From NCBI RefSeq assembly GCF_964355755.1, contig NC_092673.1, forward strand, positions 30,697,001-30,761,000: a stretch of 64,000 bases of DNA, written 5' to 3'. Shown one piece after another: positions 47,221 through 58,060 of this stretch; positions within the stretch are counted from its first letter, which is position 1; each line of letters begins with the position of its first letter. The position numbers and the translations under genes are program-made. The DNA is from Antedon mediterranea (Eukaryota; Echinodermata; Crinoidea; Comatulida; Antedonidae). The notes under the pieces are model-generated. The model was not told the origin of the DNA and did no database searches. It was given only the letters and a program-made list of their open reading frames with translations.

Positions 47221-47286
47221 ATAGTGGCGTTAGAAATTCCAACATTTATATTCGGAAATTGAGACTTCCTTAATTCTTTACTATTC

Positions 47287-47430
47287 TAAAGCTATGTGTA
47301 CAAACTTAATGTGATGTGCCCATATATGGAATGATGATGTCATATCACTACTATACTTGGGCATATCACTACCATATTTGGGCACATCATACTTTTTTTG
47401 TAAAACTAGTTTGATATTGTAGACAGAGTC
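47287..47430. mobile_element. Palindromic TTAA-type MITE, copy 16
   Basis: Left end AAAGCTATGTGTACAAAC is diverged; right end AACTAGTTTGATATTGTAG then ACAGAG is well kept. It lies 67 bases from copy 15. Confidence 0.75.
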
Positions 47431-49596
47431 TAATAAATTTGATAACTTCTGTTTGGTCATCCACCGAATTTAGAATGTCTTTTTTTTTTCTGCAGTGTAT
47501 TTTATTTTGTCATTCTCTACGTCATTTGTGTTTAAATACAAATATCTCAATAATGATTTAATTATTATTAATATTTAATTATGTAATTTGTTTCATTGCT
47601 TGTTTTTTTTTAAAGTAAAGTATAATTTAAGAACCATATAGTTTAAGTTCATGTCAATATAACTTGTTTAAAATAATTCCATTTTAAGTTGCCGTATACC
47701 ATACCATTGTGTGGATTTATTTAATTATTGTAGTATTTTACGTACTATAGACGTGCAATTAAAATGAATAGCAACTTAATTCATTATTTCGTTAAACTAT
47801 TTAAATTAATAAACCATTTATCTAAAAATAGTTATTTACTATTAGTATTATATTATCAATAATCATATGGTTACATTTGTATAACGAACAGTAAGATAGA
47901 CATTAAACAGTGTTGATTTGTTGTGAATGGTATAATATATACAATACGATACTGTAGGTATGTTATTTATAACATACTAAAACTAGATAATTGGATGGGG
48001 AATATTGAGGAAGCTATTGTGCTATGAAAATTGTGAAGATATGGTCACATGAAGGAAATAGTTTAATTCCGCCATTGGTAAACATAAAGGGATCATGTCA
48101 ACATTTATTCTACTGCAATAACTACATGTTTTATTGTAAAAAACAGTAAACAGTTTTGGTTGTTCGATTGTAGACGTTTATGAGGCAGTTAATGTAATAG
48201 ACAATGTGTATGATTATCCATAAACAATTGCGTTGAAAGTTTAAAGAGTAGACAACATTTTTGACATGGTTCCTAAAAGTAATCGATTCTCATACTATAA
48301 TGTTACGGCGGAAGAGTGAACTTTTCCCTGATAATGTGTACTATCTGTTGATTGTCAAAAGCACTGTATAAATGTGTTAACATTAACAGAGTTATACAGG
48401 TACAGCCCCGGGTACAGGCTATGAGGAAAAAACATAAACTGCACTATGTCGACCATGTTGTTTGTTATTGTAGTAAACGTTTATTATATTTCACAATTTG
48501 AAGAAACACTAATAATATAATAATCGTAATATTACTATAAATATAAACATTTGTTTTTTTGTAGCGAAATTAACTAAGGCATTGGTATTGTAATTGTATA
48601 TTGGAGATATGTAAGCCTAATTTATTTTCTGTTGAACTTTCAAATAAATTATAACTGTCCAATGATTGGTTATCACTAGGACACAGCGGAAAGACATACG
48701 CGCAACGCGTGTGATTTAGCCAATCACAAGTGACAGCTCCGATGCTCTGTTGCTTATGATTGGTCAACTTACTTGCGCTGAATGTCATGAATCTTAGTGA
48801 CAACTATTAGTTTTATGATTGGTGCTAATGTTAGTGATGAGGTAAATGGGTTTGGTTTTCATTGATGCTGTTCATCTTTTTGAAAGAAAAAAAAATTAAA
48901 TTAGTTTCTGAGAGAGAAATAAATTTTTGCGATGAAATGAAATATGTTGTTTCTCTATTACGTATGGGCCATATACATGAATGCTAACTTTAAATAATAT
49001 AATAATATATTTTTATGCTAAGAAGAGCATTTTAGTAGAAACAAGTTTATACTTCAGCATAATTGGATCAGCATTATAAAATGGAAAATGTTTTCTTTTC
49101 CAATTTTCTCCGTCGTTTAACGCTTATCCCGAAGAGATCATCCGAAAATGTATAACGATTTGCCAGATTCGGCTCCATTGTTTTGTAATATTTCTGCTTA
49201 GTACGCTACCCTAGACTATTTACCTGACGATTACCCCTTCATTGACAATGTAACAAAATGGAATAACCATATTGATAAACAAAATGATAATAAAAGTGAC
49301 AATGCTTTGATAATTATTCATCGGGGTGGGTGGGGGGGGGGGAGGGTAGGCTGGGGTGAGTAAGAGAAACACCATTTTTTATACCAAATATCCCACCTCC
49401 CTCCACCTCTATTATATAATGGTCGATCGTAACGGTTTTGTAGGCCTACATGACCGATGTGATAATATAAAGCATTAAAAAACATGATCTTTCTAGGCTG
49501 AAATGCCCTTTAATTCACATATTTGGTTCGATTCGAGCGTATTGTCAGACTATTGATTGTTTACCTAACGGGTTGACTTCATGTCAACGGCCAACT

Positions 49597-49797
49597 TATA
49601 AATAGGTTTCTTTCCAAGAAAGAAATCAGCTGAGTTATTGTTTCCGCGATAACACCTTTGTGATATAATTTGTTTTTCTGATGCTATATATATAATAGGA
49701 ATAACCTAAACTTCAATTAATATACATATTGACGTTTTCTTGTGGAGAAGTTACGTCGACATTTCTGGGTGTGTCAAATATTATTCATTTATATTAG
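49597..49797 (+). promoter_or_regulatory. DED copy A promoter (TATA box) and non-coding leader exon
   Basis: TATAAATA at 49597-49604 is in the same position relative to the gene as TATAAATA at 53741 for copy B, in alignable sequence. The leader contains TTTTCTTGTGGAGAAG and GTGTCAAATA, shared with copies B and C, and ends in a donor (TTAG|GTAATGTAT) at 49798. The matching acceptor is TTGTTATAG just before 50236. Conservation between paralogues is the evidence; the exact start site is unknown. Confidence 0.65.
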
Positions 49798-50256
49798 GTA
49801 ATGTATATTACTTTTTCCAATATTGTTTCAGCGTAATATGTCAAAAAGGGATCTGGCTATGTATTTTAAGACCGCTGACGGTGTAGTATTTAGGTGACCT
49901 ACCCAACACAACCACTTATCCGTAATATACGGTAGTAATGTTGTTGTCGTGAAATTACTATTGTATAATAATTGTACCATGACTGGCAATATCTTCCATG
50001 GTTATACGGTTGTACCCATGCGTCTAGTACAGCAACAAGTGTAGTTGTATAATCCTAACTCAACTATCATTAGGCGCGCCTAAAAGGCATAGATATACAA
50101 AATAAGCAAATTGGAGATCTCTATTTCTCTTCTTTTGGTCATCATCCTTCCGTTTAGTTTACAAATATAATTTATATTAAAGCTATTAAAAAACAAACAA
50201 ACTGAAACAATGATATCAATGTATTTTGTTATAGCCTATCTATACAATAAGACGAG

Positions 50257-51669
50257 ATGGCAGATTCTAAACTCTACGAATTCCGAAACTTGAAATCTAC
50301 TCTGAGTAAACTCTATGACGGTGAAAGGTACTTTTGGTTACGATTATGTTTGTTCGATCTCTTAAGTGTGGGTGATGTTACAAATCCAGATTCTATTGGA
50401 AACGATTTATTTAATGCTCTTGAAGACAGAGGTTTAATCACACCGACCAATGTTAACATTCTTTTAGAGATAGCGAAGCTAACAGAAATGAATGATGCTG
50501 TAAACCTTGTGAAAGGATACATAAATGACAACAGAGTTCCGAATACAGATGAACCAAAGTTGTCCTCTTTCCGGATACAACTTTTCAAAGCTATGAGACA
50601 AGTTCACCCAGGTGCATTGAGAGATCTTATCGCCTACTACGGACTAGGACATTATAACCTAAAGAATATTTGGGACGTGGTTCTGAAACTGGAGATCGAC
50701 GTAATTCTAGAAGATGAACCAGATAAAATAGAAAGATTTGCAAACTGTCTAGGACCAGCTGTCAAACGAATCCTTCTTGTTACGGGTATGTATAAGAAAT
50801 TAAGCTAGTCTACTTTTAAAAGGAATATTATTCAAAACTATCTATTTGTTTGTAATTGAAGAATTACAAACTGACAAAACTATTAATCTGAATCATTTAG
50901 TTAGCAGTAACTGTTTACTTTTTAATTATAGGCAATACTGTAAATAACAGGAATAGATGCGTATCATCGAGTAACCAATGCGAACCAAGTGAAGGTAAAA
51001 TTTGAATTATTTTTAATAGAAGAATGAAAGTAGAAAAACAAAAGAAAGTGATGGAATGATAACTGAAAATGTTTCTAATAGTTTTCTGTGCCTTTGATAA
51101 TGATTTCAATAAAACTGTTTGTGTGTTTTCTTCAATCCGTAGGTACAGATCTCTCGGAGGATGATTTTAGACAGTTAATTGCGGATTTTGTGCAGTGGTA
51201 TGATGAACGTGGTCTTCTTACCAAGCTAAAAGTTCTATACATATATATTTTAGGCGACGTTCAAGCATTGAAAAGGGTTACCAGTACAATCGATCTGTTA
51301 GCTCTTTTAACCGAGCCTGGGCTATTGAGCCGAACCAACTTTTCTATCCTGTATGATACTTTAAAAGTAACTAACCAACTTGGATTTGAATCACCTGTCA
51401 CAAAAAAGCTTCCGCTTTTCAAAGATATCAAGAACCGTGATCCAGTAACATTTTCACCACACACAATCAAGATTTTTAATCTGGGAAAGGATCTTAGTGA
51501 TTCAGATGTAAAAACTCTTGATGGGCGATACAACTTCCCTGTCCTTAAGAAGTATGAAGACAGCTGGAGTTTGATTTTGGATTTTGAACCGAGAGGGCTG
51601 CTGAGTGAAGACAAACTCGATGAAGTTAAGGGGGTGTTAAAAAGGCCTAGACAAGAAAAAAGATTTTAA
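50257..51669 (+). CDS. Multi-DED protein, copy A (intact, three coding exons)
   Basis: Coding exons 50257-50785, 50932-50994 and 51143-51669, phases 1 and 1, give 372 residues. Start ATGGCAGATTC is shared with copy B. Exon 1 holds a DED-like fold at about residues 8-92 (YFWLRLCLFDLLSVGD, LFNALEDRGLITPTNVNILL) and a second helical unit at about 101-175 (FRIQLFKAMRQVHPGALRDL, IWDVVLKLEID) that looks like a diverged DED. The 21-residue exon 2 is a Ser/Asn/Cys linker. Exon 3 holds two more DED-like units (DDFRQLIADF, LLALLTEPGLLSRTNFSILY; then LGKDLSDSDVKTL, WSLILDFEPRGLLSEDKLDE). No caspase, kinase or other effector domain follows. DEDs act in caspase-8/FADD/c-FLIP signalling, so an adaptor or decoy role is possible. 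AATAAA is at 51871. I do not recognise a named orthologue. Confidence 0.85.
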
Positions 51670-51870
51670 TTTTTATATTGTGTAGGCATACAATGTAGAT
51701 ATAAAAACTTTATGATGGGCAACGAACTTTAATGTCCTTAAAGAGTATAGAGACAGATCAGCCCTGGAAAACAAATGGAGTTTGATTTTCAGATGTTAGA
51801 TGAGAAAAAGGAATTTACTTCTTCAAGGTGTTTGTCAAAATTATATTTATAATGTTAAAGGGCTTAAAAC

Positions 51871-51876
51871 AATAAA
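51871..51876 (+). terminator. Polyadenylation signal of DED copy A
   Basis: AATAAA, repeated as AATAAA within 15 bases (AATAAAATGTAATAAAC), about 200 bases after the copy A stop codon. Confidence 0.55.
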
Positions 51877-52191
51877 ATGTAATAAACAACAACAATGATA
51901 TATAATAATTATAGGATGGCTAAATGGAACCTTAGTAATGTGCAAAGAAATCGTCTTTAACTAAAGGGGGCAGGAATAGACTCTTTAACTAGATTTTAAA
52001 AGGTGTGTTGGTAATTTCTAATAGTTTATTTTTCATTTATTAAATTTACTCAAATGTTAGGCCTAATCCTACTGCAGTAGAAATTGTAATTCTCATTAGT
52101 GACAATCCTATATTTTAAACATAATCGCCGTATCCAATTTGTTTTGTAAACGGAAGAGTTTTAAATAAATAAATTTTGTTAAACCATTTTT

Positions 52192-52280
52192 GTTGTTTAG
52201 CCTACCTTATTACAGAAAAGACAAGATACTCATGATTCTATGACGGTAAAAGGTACTTTTGGTTACGATTATGTTTATTC
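52192..52280 (+). pseudogene. DED exon 1 fragment
   Basis: The 46-base stretch ATTCTATGACGGTAAAAGG, TACTTTTGGTTACGATTATG, TTTATTC matches the segment coding YDGERYFWLRLCLF in copies A and B, with Glu changed to Lys. Upstream, ACAGAAAAGACAAGATACTC is a decayed version of the leader and start region; no start codon in register is seen. Downstream the match stops abruptly and runs into the 239-bp repeat. It is a remnant of a further gene copy. Confidence 0.75.
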
Positions 52281-52284
52281 CGCT

Positions 52285-52935
52285 TCATTTACACAACATG
52301 GAATAATTATATTGATTACAGTGATCTATTGATTGATTTATATTATTTATTATTTTATAGGCTAATTATTCAAAGAAAAGAAAGTGGCCGTTTTCGTAAA
52401 CAAATAAATTACAGGGCCTATTATAACAACGGTGGTCTTGTCTATAATGTTAATGATAAATTATTATTATTTAATGTAGCTTCTGCTTCATTTACAATGC
52501 TAACAACATGGAACAATTATATTGATTACAGTGATCTATTGATTGATTTATATTATTTATTATTTTATATACTAATTATTCATAGTACCACTGTAGTAGA
52601 TGAAGAAAGTGGCCATTGTGTTTCCCCCGTTTTTGTAAACAAATAAATTACAGGGCCTATTATAACAATGGTGGTCTTGTCTATAATGTTAATGATAAAT
52701 TATTATTATTTAATGTAGCTTCTGCTTCATTTACAATGCTAACAACATGGAACAATTATATTGATTACAGTGATCTATTGATTGATTTATATTATTTATT
52801 ATTTTATATACTAATTATTCATAGTACCACTGTAGTAGATGAAGAAAGTGGCCATTGTGTTTCCCCCGTTTTTGTAAACAAATAAATTACAGGTCCTATT
52901 ATAACAATGGTGGTCTTGTCTATGTAATGTTAATG
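52285..52935 (+). repeat. 239-bp tandem repeat, about 2.7 copies
   Basis: Units contain AACAACATGGAACAATTATA, TTGATTACAGTGATCTATTG, GAAGAAAGTGGCC, AAATAAATTACAGGGCC and TAATGTAGCTTCTGCTTC. ACAGGG/TCC recurs at 52411, 52650 and 52889, a spacing of 239. The first copy has an internal deletion. A single diverged copy flanks the hAT element at 55920-57350. Open frames of about 90-105 codons within the array are repeat translations. Confidence 0.9.
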
Positions 52936-53408
52936 ACAAAGTTATTACTTTTATAACGCAACAGACTCAATGATGCGCTTTTGTTTTGAAAAATGTAGCC
53001 AGCTACTAAAAATCACATCGCAACAAAATGTTAGTACTCAGACGTTGTTTGTTGATATTATATGTCGTTTATAATGAATGAACATGGGTTCTTTATGTCG
53101 GGATGACCGAGACACAACTGGTGCTGACTGGGGTTCAATTAGACCGATCCTTGGTTAGCGACGAAGGCGTATCCCCTTACTTCGGTTTGGTTTTTTTTTT
53201 TTTTTTTTTTTGCATGGTTGGAATTCCCTTTTTTTCGTATTAATTTATGTACAGTGCTTAGAGGTTTCACAACATTATTATTATTATATGTTTATAACGC
53301 TAAAATGCAACCATAAATATGTTTTTTCTGCGAATACCTACAATCGAATACGCTTTATTATTATTTAAAGGTTTCGATATTATTATTTCACCGTGTTTTT
53401 TATACCAA

Positions 53409-53597
53409 TAAATTATGTTTTTTTAAAGCTATAATTAAACTGAATGGAAAATCCCGTATTGAAAGTGATCGTACTACCACTAGAATGATATGATGGAATA
53501 GCCTTATTAAAATATTCAAATTCTAGCACGATCACTTTCAATACGGGATTTTCCATTCAGTTTAATTATAGCTTTGAAAAAAAACCCATAATTTATA
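53409..53597. repeat. Long hairpin upstream of DED copy B
   Basis: A perfect 48-bp inverted repeat (53425-53472 with 53528-53575; begins AAAGCTATAATTAAACTG and reads TCCCGTATTGAAAGTGATCG inward) with a 55-nt spacer. The arms continue imperfectly outward through T-runs to ATAAATTATG. It ends about 145 bases before the copy B TATA box. A related hairpin is at 57440-57600 before copy C and a half copy near 58220; none is seen before copy A. It could be a MITE carried along in the duplication. Confidence 0.9.
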
Positions 53598-53740
53598 AAA
53601 ATATAACAGTGTTATGATAATTATTCATCGCGTGAGAAGTGGGAGAAACGCTTTGTTAGATTTAAGCATACCGTTCTGTCAACTTGTTGATTATTTACAT
53701 AATCGATGGACGATTATATGATTATTATCAACGTTCAACC

Positions 53741-53997
53741 TATAAATACACTAATTTCCTTCTATGAAATCAGATGTTTATAGTTTTTCCGTGATAACTT
53801 TTAAGTGGTTTACTTTTGTGATAGGCCTATAATGTGTTTTTCTGAAAGGACCCTATACATTATAAATGAAATAGCCTAAAATTGAACTTGTACAATCAAT
53901 ACATATTGTTGCATACGCTGAAGTACGTTTTCTTGTGGAGAAGATCCGTCGCCATTTAGGGTGTCAAATAAGCTAGTGCAATCATTATTATTGACAG
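53741..53997 (+). promoter_or_regulatory. DED copy B promoter (TATA box) and non-coding leader exon
   Basis: TATAAATA at 53741-53748, then a leader with ACGTTTTCTTGTGGAGAAG, CGTCGCCATTT and GTGTCAAATAAGC, ending in a donor (GACAG|GTAATGTAT) at 53998. The acceptor TTCTTTAG lies just before 54533. The intron contains an internal tandem duplication of about 230 bases (54030-54130 against 54250-54360). Confidence 0.65.
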
Positions 53998-54558
53998 GTA
54001 ATGTATAACGTAATGTATTTCAAATTTATGTATTTGATTAATGCCTATTGTTGATACAACATGATTTCATTTACCTAGGCCCTATATGTCTCTAGTGACT
54101 TATCTAACAATCCATAGCTAGTCCTATTTATATATTCTGGGCTATTATTGTTTAATCTCAATCTCTGTCATGATCCTTTGATAATTGTATAAACTATAAA
54201 AAAAAAAGACGAAAATGGGCTAACGATTGCTTTGGAGCTATAGATTAGTTTCAATCATTTCAACTGTACACCACTGTACTTGATTAATGCATATTATTGA
54301 TAGACCATTGCATTTACCTATAGGCTTACAGTATTGTGACTTACCCAACAATTCATAGGCCTATATATTATATTTGTATTATCTCTTTCATGATCCTTTC
54401 ATAAATTGTATAAAATTGCTTTGTTCTTTTATGGTCATCTTCCCACACGTTTCCAAAATATACAAAATTAACTATTAGGCCTAAACATGAGCACTATGTG
54501 AAACCAATGTTCTGTAATTGTATTCTTTAGCATATCGTAGAAAACACAACACGACGAG

Positions 54559-55089
54559 ATGGCAGAGTCTAAACTTTACGAATTCCAAAACTTAAAAGCT
54601 GATCTCAGTAAATTCTATGACGGTGAAAGGTACTTTTGGTTACGATTATGTTTATTCGACCTCTTAAGTGTGGGTGATGTTACAAATCCAGATTCTATTG
54701 GAAACGATTTATTCAATGCGCTTGAAGACAGAGGTTTAATCACGCCAACTAATGTTAACATTCTTTTAGAGATAACGAAGCTAACAGAAATGAGGGGGGC
54801 TGAGCATATTGTGACAGGATTTATAAATGACAACAACCTTCAGAATACAGATGAACCAAAGTTGTCCTTTTTCCGGAAGCGACTTTTCAAAGCTATGAGA
54901 CAAGTTCACCCAAATGCGTTGAGGGATCTTATCGCTTACTACGGACTAAGACATCATAACTTTCAGAATATTTGGGACGTGGTTCTGAAACTGGAGATCG
55001 ACGTAGTTTTAGAAGATAAACCAGATAAAATCAAAAGATTTGCAAATTGTCTGGGAGCAACTGTAAAAAACATCCTCATACAGTCTTAA
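54559..55089 (+). CDS. Short DED protein, copy B (single coding exon)
   Basis: A 176-residue open frame starting ATGGCAGAGTC, homologous to exon 1 of copy A along its whole length. It carries the first DED (about 8-92) and the second helical DED-like unit (about 101-172). Where copy A has the donor GTTACGG|GTATGT, copy B reads through to CAGTCTTAA and stops. No linker exon or third and fourth DED can be found before 57.4 kb. Residues 21-72 are identical to copy A, with only synonymous differences at DNA level, while the flanks differ at many residues. The result is a c-FLIP-short-like or FADD-like tandem DED product. It may be a functional truncated paralogue; upstream promoter features support expression. 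Confidence 0.8.
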   Translation: MAESKLYEFQNLKADLSKFYDGERYFWLRLCLFDLLSVGDVTNPDSIGNDLFNALEDRGLITPTNVNILLEITKLTEMRGAEHIVTGFINDNNLQNTDEPKLSFFRKRLFKAMRQVHPNALRDLIAYYGLRHHNFQNIWDVVLKLEIDVVLEDKPDKIKRFANCLGATVKNILIQS

Positions 55090-55950
55090 ATGATAAAGCG
55101 TATTTGTATTTAACATTAGATAGATAAATATACTTATGGCAAAGTATTAAATTATTGTATACTAAACCAGCGTGATATAGACAATGAACAATCTTGAAGT
55201 TGTACCAATTATTAAAGCCAATATTATTATAATGCTTTAGTATCACCAAGAAACATCTAGAGTAAATAGAAAAGAAAATGTAAGCGAACACCCATATTAT
55301 TATTCTACTGCAGTAAATTAATTTTCTTTACAACAATGTATAACTTTATGATATAGGCCTACTCCAATATACAGTGTGTATTGGCGTAAGTTATTTTAAA
55401 TACATATTTGTTTCTGTACAAGTAGTACGTATAAAACTAGTATACGGTATAGTGTTTAGATAGTATGTTTATATGTCATTTTCTTACAGTAGAGATTTTA
55501 CTGCTGCTTTTTCAATTTTAATCCACCCCGTATCAAGGTTTAAAATCTAAATCTCTTATTAAATCTGATCTTCTTAACCATAAAATATCTATATAATTGC
55601 AAGAGGGTTAATAACGGGTAAATAAATTTTAAAATAAATGGGTTGTGATGGTTGAATATTGTATGAACGACATTATTGGATGATTGGAATTATAATATGT
55701 CTTTTACTTTTTGTAGTCACTATGTGTAAAATTGCTATAGGGCTTTCTTAGGTTTTTATACTCGTAGTATTTGAAAAAATCGACCATTTAGCCTATATAA
55801 TTTAATTATTTGGTCATGTCAAAAATATATTCCGGAGAAATATTTCCAGTATGCAGATACTTTGGACTTTCTGATTGTTGCGGTCAGTCCATCGATTTTA
55901 ATTACTTTTACAATTATTATTTAATGTAGCTTCCGCTTCATTTATAATAC
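55090..55950. other. Spacer after DED copy B, no gene seen
   Basis: AT-rich sequence with no coding frame or match to the missing third and fourth DED exons of copy A. At about 55920 the diverged 239-bp repeat begins and runs into the hAT element. Confidence 0.55.
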
Positions 55951-55960
55951 TAACAACATG

Positions 55961-57151
55961 CAGTGGTGGCGCCAGGATTTCCCCCCGGAGGGGGGGGGGC
56001 GAATTCCCCGACGAAAGCGGGGGTGGGTTTGGGAGGGGGTATACCCCCTCCCGAGCCTCAAAACATTTTGAAAAAATAGATGCTTACACACTGTTTAATA
56101 GGCTAGAGCAACTGTTTCCATTACATTTAATAACAATGTCACATAATAATGATATATACCCTATAGCCGGGTGAATAACTCAATGTAATTTAGTACTGTA
56201 TACAATGATGATTGCCGTAATCGCCGTGTCTATAACACAAATCAATAAAATGCCGTTTTTTCGGCCGTGTACATAGAACAAGACATTTCATGTTTATGTT
56301 ATGCCTATGAAATAATAATAAAAGAACATCATGTTTATCGTTTTTTTTATCGTTTATACGACTGCATACCATTATATAAAAAACCTTCATACGCGAGAAA
56401 AAAGTTCACGATATTACACTCTACTCTGTACAGGGGTGGTCCACGCTAACGCATGCACACGGACCAGGGCGGAAAATTGTGTATTTTTGGAGAGTGATGA
56501 CGTCAGTATTCACAACGTGATGCTGGTAGTGGGAGTGCATGTGTTTTGAAAATAACTCAGTTGTGGGTTTTCCGAGGATTTTAAATTGCGTTTTCTTTTT
56601 AAACTCTTGAATTCATAAATAGTTCTTTCACTATGTAGGCCTATTTACACTAGCCTACTCTTCTTAAAAAGAGTCAAGTGCGTCGAATCCGCGTTTAGCG
56701 ACGGTCACGGGTTTGGTGCATCCCTTTTTTCCCTTTAGAATTAAGGGAGGTGGCTAGCCACCCTATTCACCAACCAACCGTAGTTGCAAATGAATTTTCG
56801 ATTTTCGCCTGGAATCTGAAAAATACACATTTTGGTCCCTGGATGTAATATGATACAGCCCAGATATGTCGACGCGTATACCGCAGTGAGCCATGAAAGA
56901 TTCGTACAAAGAGACACCGCCAGACAAATGCGTACCACATCATACCGTTTACTTCGCTGTCAGTATATCGTACGTACGTCAAAAATGGAATGCCGCAGTT
57001 ACTTAAAATATATAGTAGTACACACTTAATATGGTTTTATTTTTTACCAGAAAAGAAATGATCATATTTTTCTCCCCGACAAATATGACCAATACTCCCC
57101 GACGGGGGGGGGGGGGGGGAGAGAGCTTTCCCCCCCCCCCCCCCACCACAG
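55961..57151. mobile_element. Non-autonomous hAT element with 8-bp target duplication
   Basis: It starts CAGTGGTGGCGCCAGGATTT and ends CCCACCACAG; ends are short inverted repeats (CAGTGGTGG with CTGTGGTGG). ACAACATG is duplicated directly at 55953-55960 and 57152-57159. Removing the element and one copy of ACAACATG restores the AACAACATGGAACAATTATA sequence of the 239-bp repeat at 52500. Subterminal G- and C-runs flank an interior with no transposase frame. The 8-bp duplication and CAGTGG ends are hallmarks of hAT transposons of Tip100/Zaphod type. Confidence 0.9.
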
Positions 57152-57159
57152 ACAACATG

Positions 57160-57350
57160 GAACAATTATATTTATTACAGTGATCTATTGATTGATATAT
57201 TTAATAATCATTATATAGGCTAATTGTTCCACTGTGCTAACTGAGGGAGAAAGCGCCATTTTGTTTTATCCCGTTTCGTGAACAAATAAATTACAGGGCC
57301 TATTATAACAACTGTGGTCTTGTCTATGTAATGTTAATGATAAATCTAGA
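57160..57350 (+). repeat. Diverged single copy of the 239-bp repeat, split by the hAT element
   Basis: GAACAATTATATTTATTACAG, GTGATCTATTGATTGAT, AACAAATAAATTACAGGGCC and GTGGTCTTGTCTATGTAATG align to the repeat at 52285-52935. Its other part, TTTAATGTAGCTTCCGCTTC, is at 55920-55952 on the far side of the hAT insertion. Confidence 0.8.
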
Positions 57351-57439
57351 CTCAATATGCACCCTTGTTTTGAAAAAATGTAGCCTACTACTAAAAAGTA
57401 CATAGCAACTAAAATTAGTACTTTAAGTTGTTTGTTATA

Positions 57440-57600
57440 AATTATGAGTTTTTTTTTTCAAAGCTATAATTACACTGAATGGAAAATCCCAGACCACTAA
57501 AATTTGAATATGTTAATAGGCTACGGCTATTCCATTCTCCATTCTAGTGGGACGGGATTCTCCATTCAGTGTAATTATAGCTTTAACCAAACATAATTTA
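57440..57600. repeat. Hairpin upstream of DED copy C
   Basis: Inverted arms begin AAAGCTATAATTACACTG (57460) and end CAGTGTAATTATAGCTTT (57584). The arm differs from the copy B hairpin (AATTAAACTG) at a position where the partner arm carries the matching change, so pairing is kept. The inner part has decayed more than in copy B. Confidence 0.8.
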
Positions 57601-58060
57601 TAAAAATGTAATGTTATAATTAATGATCGCGTGAGAAACGCCTGATTCGATTTGAGTATAATTGTTGCATTATGGACCTATAGGTCTGAGTGTTGTCCGA
57701 TACGTTTTCTTGCGGATAAGCTAACGGTACGTCGCCATTTTAGGTGTCAAATAAGCAGCGCAGTCATTATTATTCATAAGAGGGCATGTATTACCATGGA
57801 ACTATAAATTAGCTTCAGTTATTTCAAATTTAGACCAATGTATTTTATTAATGCCTATTGTTGATACACCATGATTTCATTTACCTCTAGTGACTTACCA
57901 ATCCATATGCCTATACGTATCAACACAAAAGACAATATAATAGCTATAGTCCAACGATTGTTTAACTCTGTTTTGGTCATCCTTCCACACGTTTCCAAAA
58001 CATATAAAATAAACTGTTAGGTAACAAAGCTACAGTAGTATTTTACGTTTAGTTTTGTTT
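57600..58060 (+). promoter_or_regulatory. DED copy C leader region with lost TATA and donor
   Basis: ATACGTTTTCTTGCGGATAAG, CGTCGCCATTTTAGGTGTC and AAATAAGCAGCGCAGTC align to the leader exons of copies A and B. The expected donor GTAATG is AGGGCA here (57781), and the TATA position reads CCTATAGGTC. The sequence after it (TTAATGCCTATTGTTGATAC, CTTCCACACGTTTCCAAAA) matches copy B's first intron. With the 3.2-kb insertion at 58540-61726 removed, this region would lie normally in front of the copy C coding exon. Confidence 0.65.

Larger units (their letters stand above)
45750..49590. other. Spacer between ABCA2 and the DED gene cluster
   Basis: No gene is seen on either strand. The stretch 46030-46120 has a 47-bp tandem duplication of CTGGCTATCTCCCTCCTGG. 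Three MITE copies follow (46708-46840, 47079-47220, 47287-47430). At 48655-48835 there are four ATTGG/CCAAT motifs around a GCGCAACGCGTGTG stretch, and 49325-49355 is a G-run. From about 49300 the sequence becomes similar to the region upstream of DED copy B, so the duplicated unit of the cluster starts here. Confidence 0.55.

Noticed and set aside
52329-52885. Two related open frames of 105 and 89 codons
   Set aside because: They are copies of the 239-bp tandem repeat, with no coding character.
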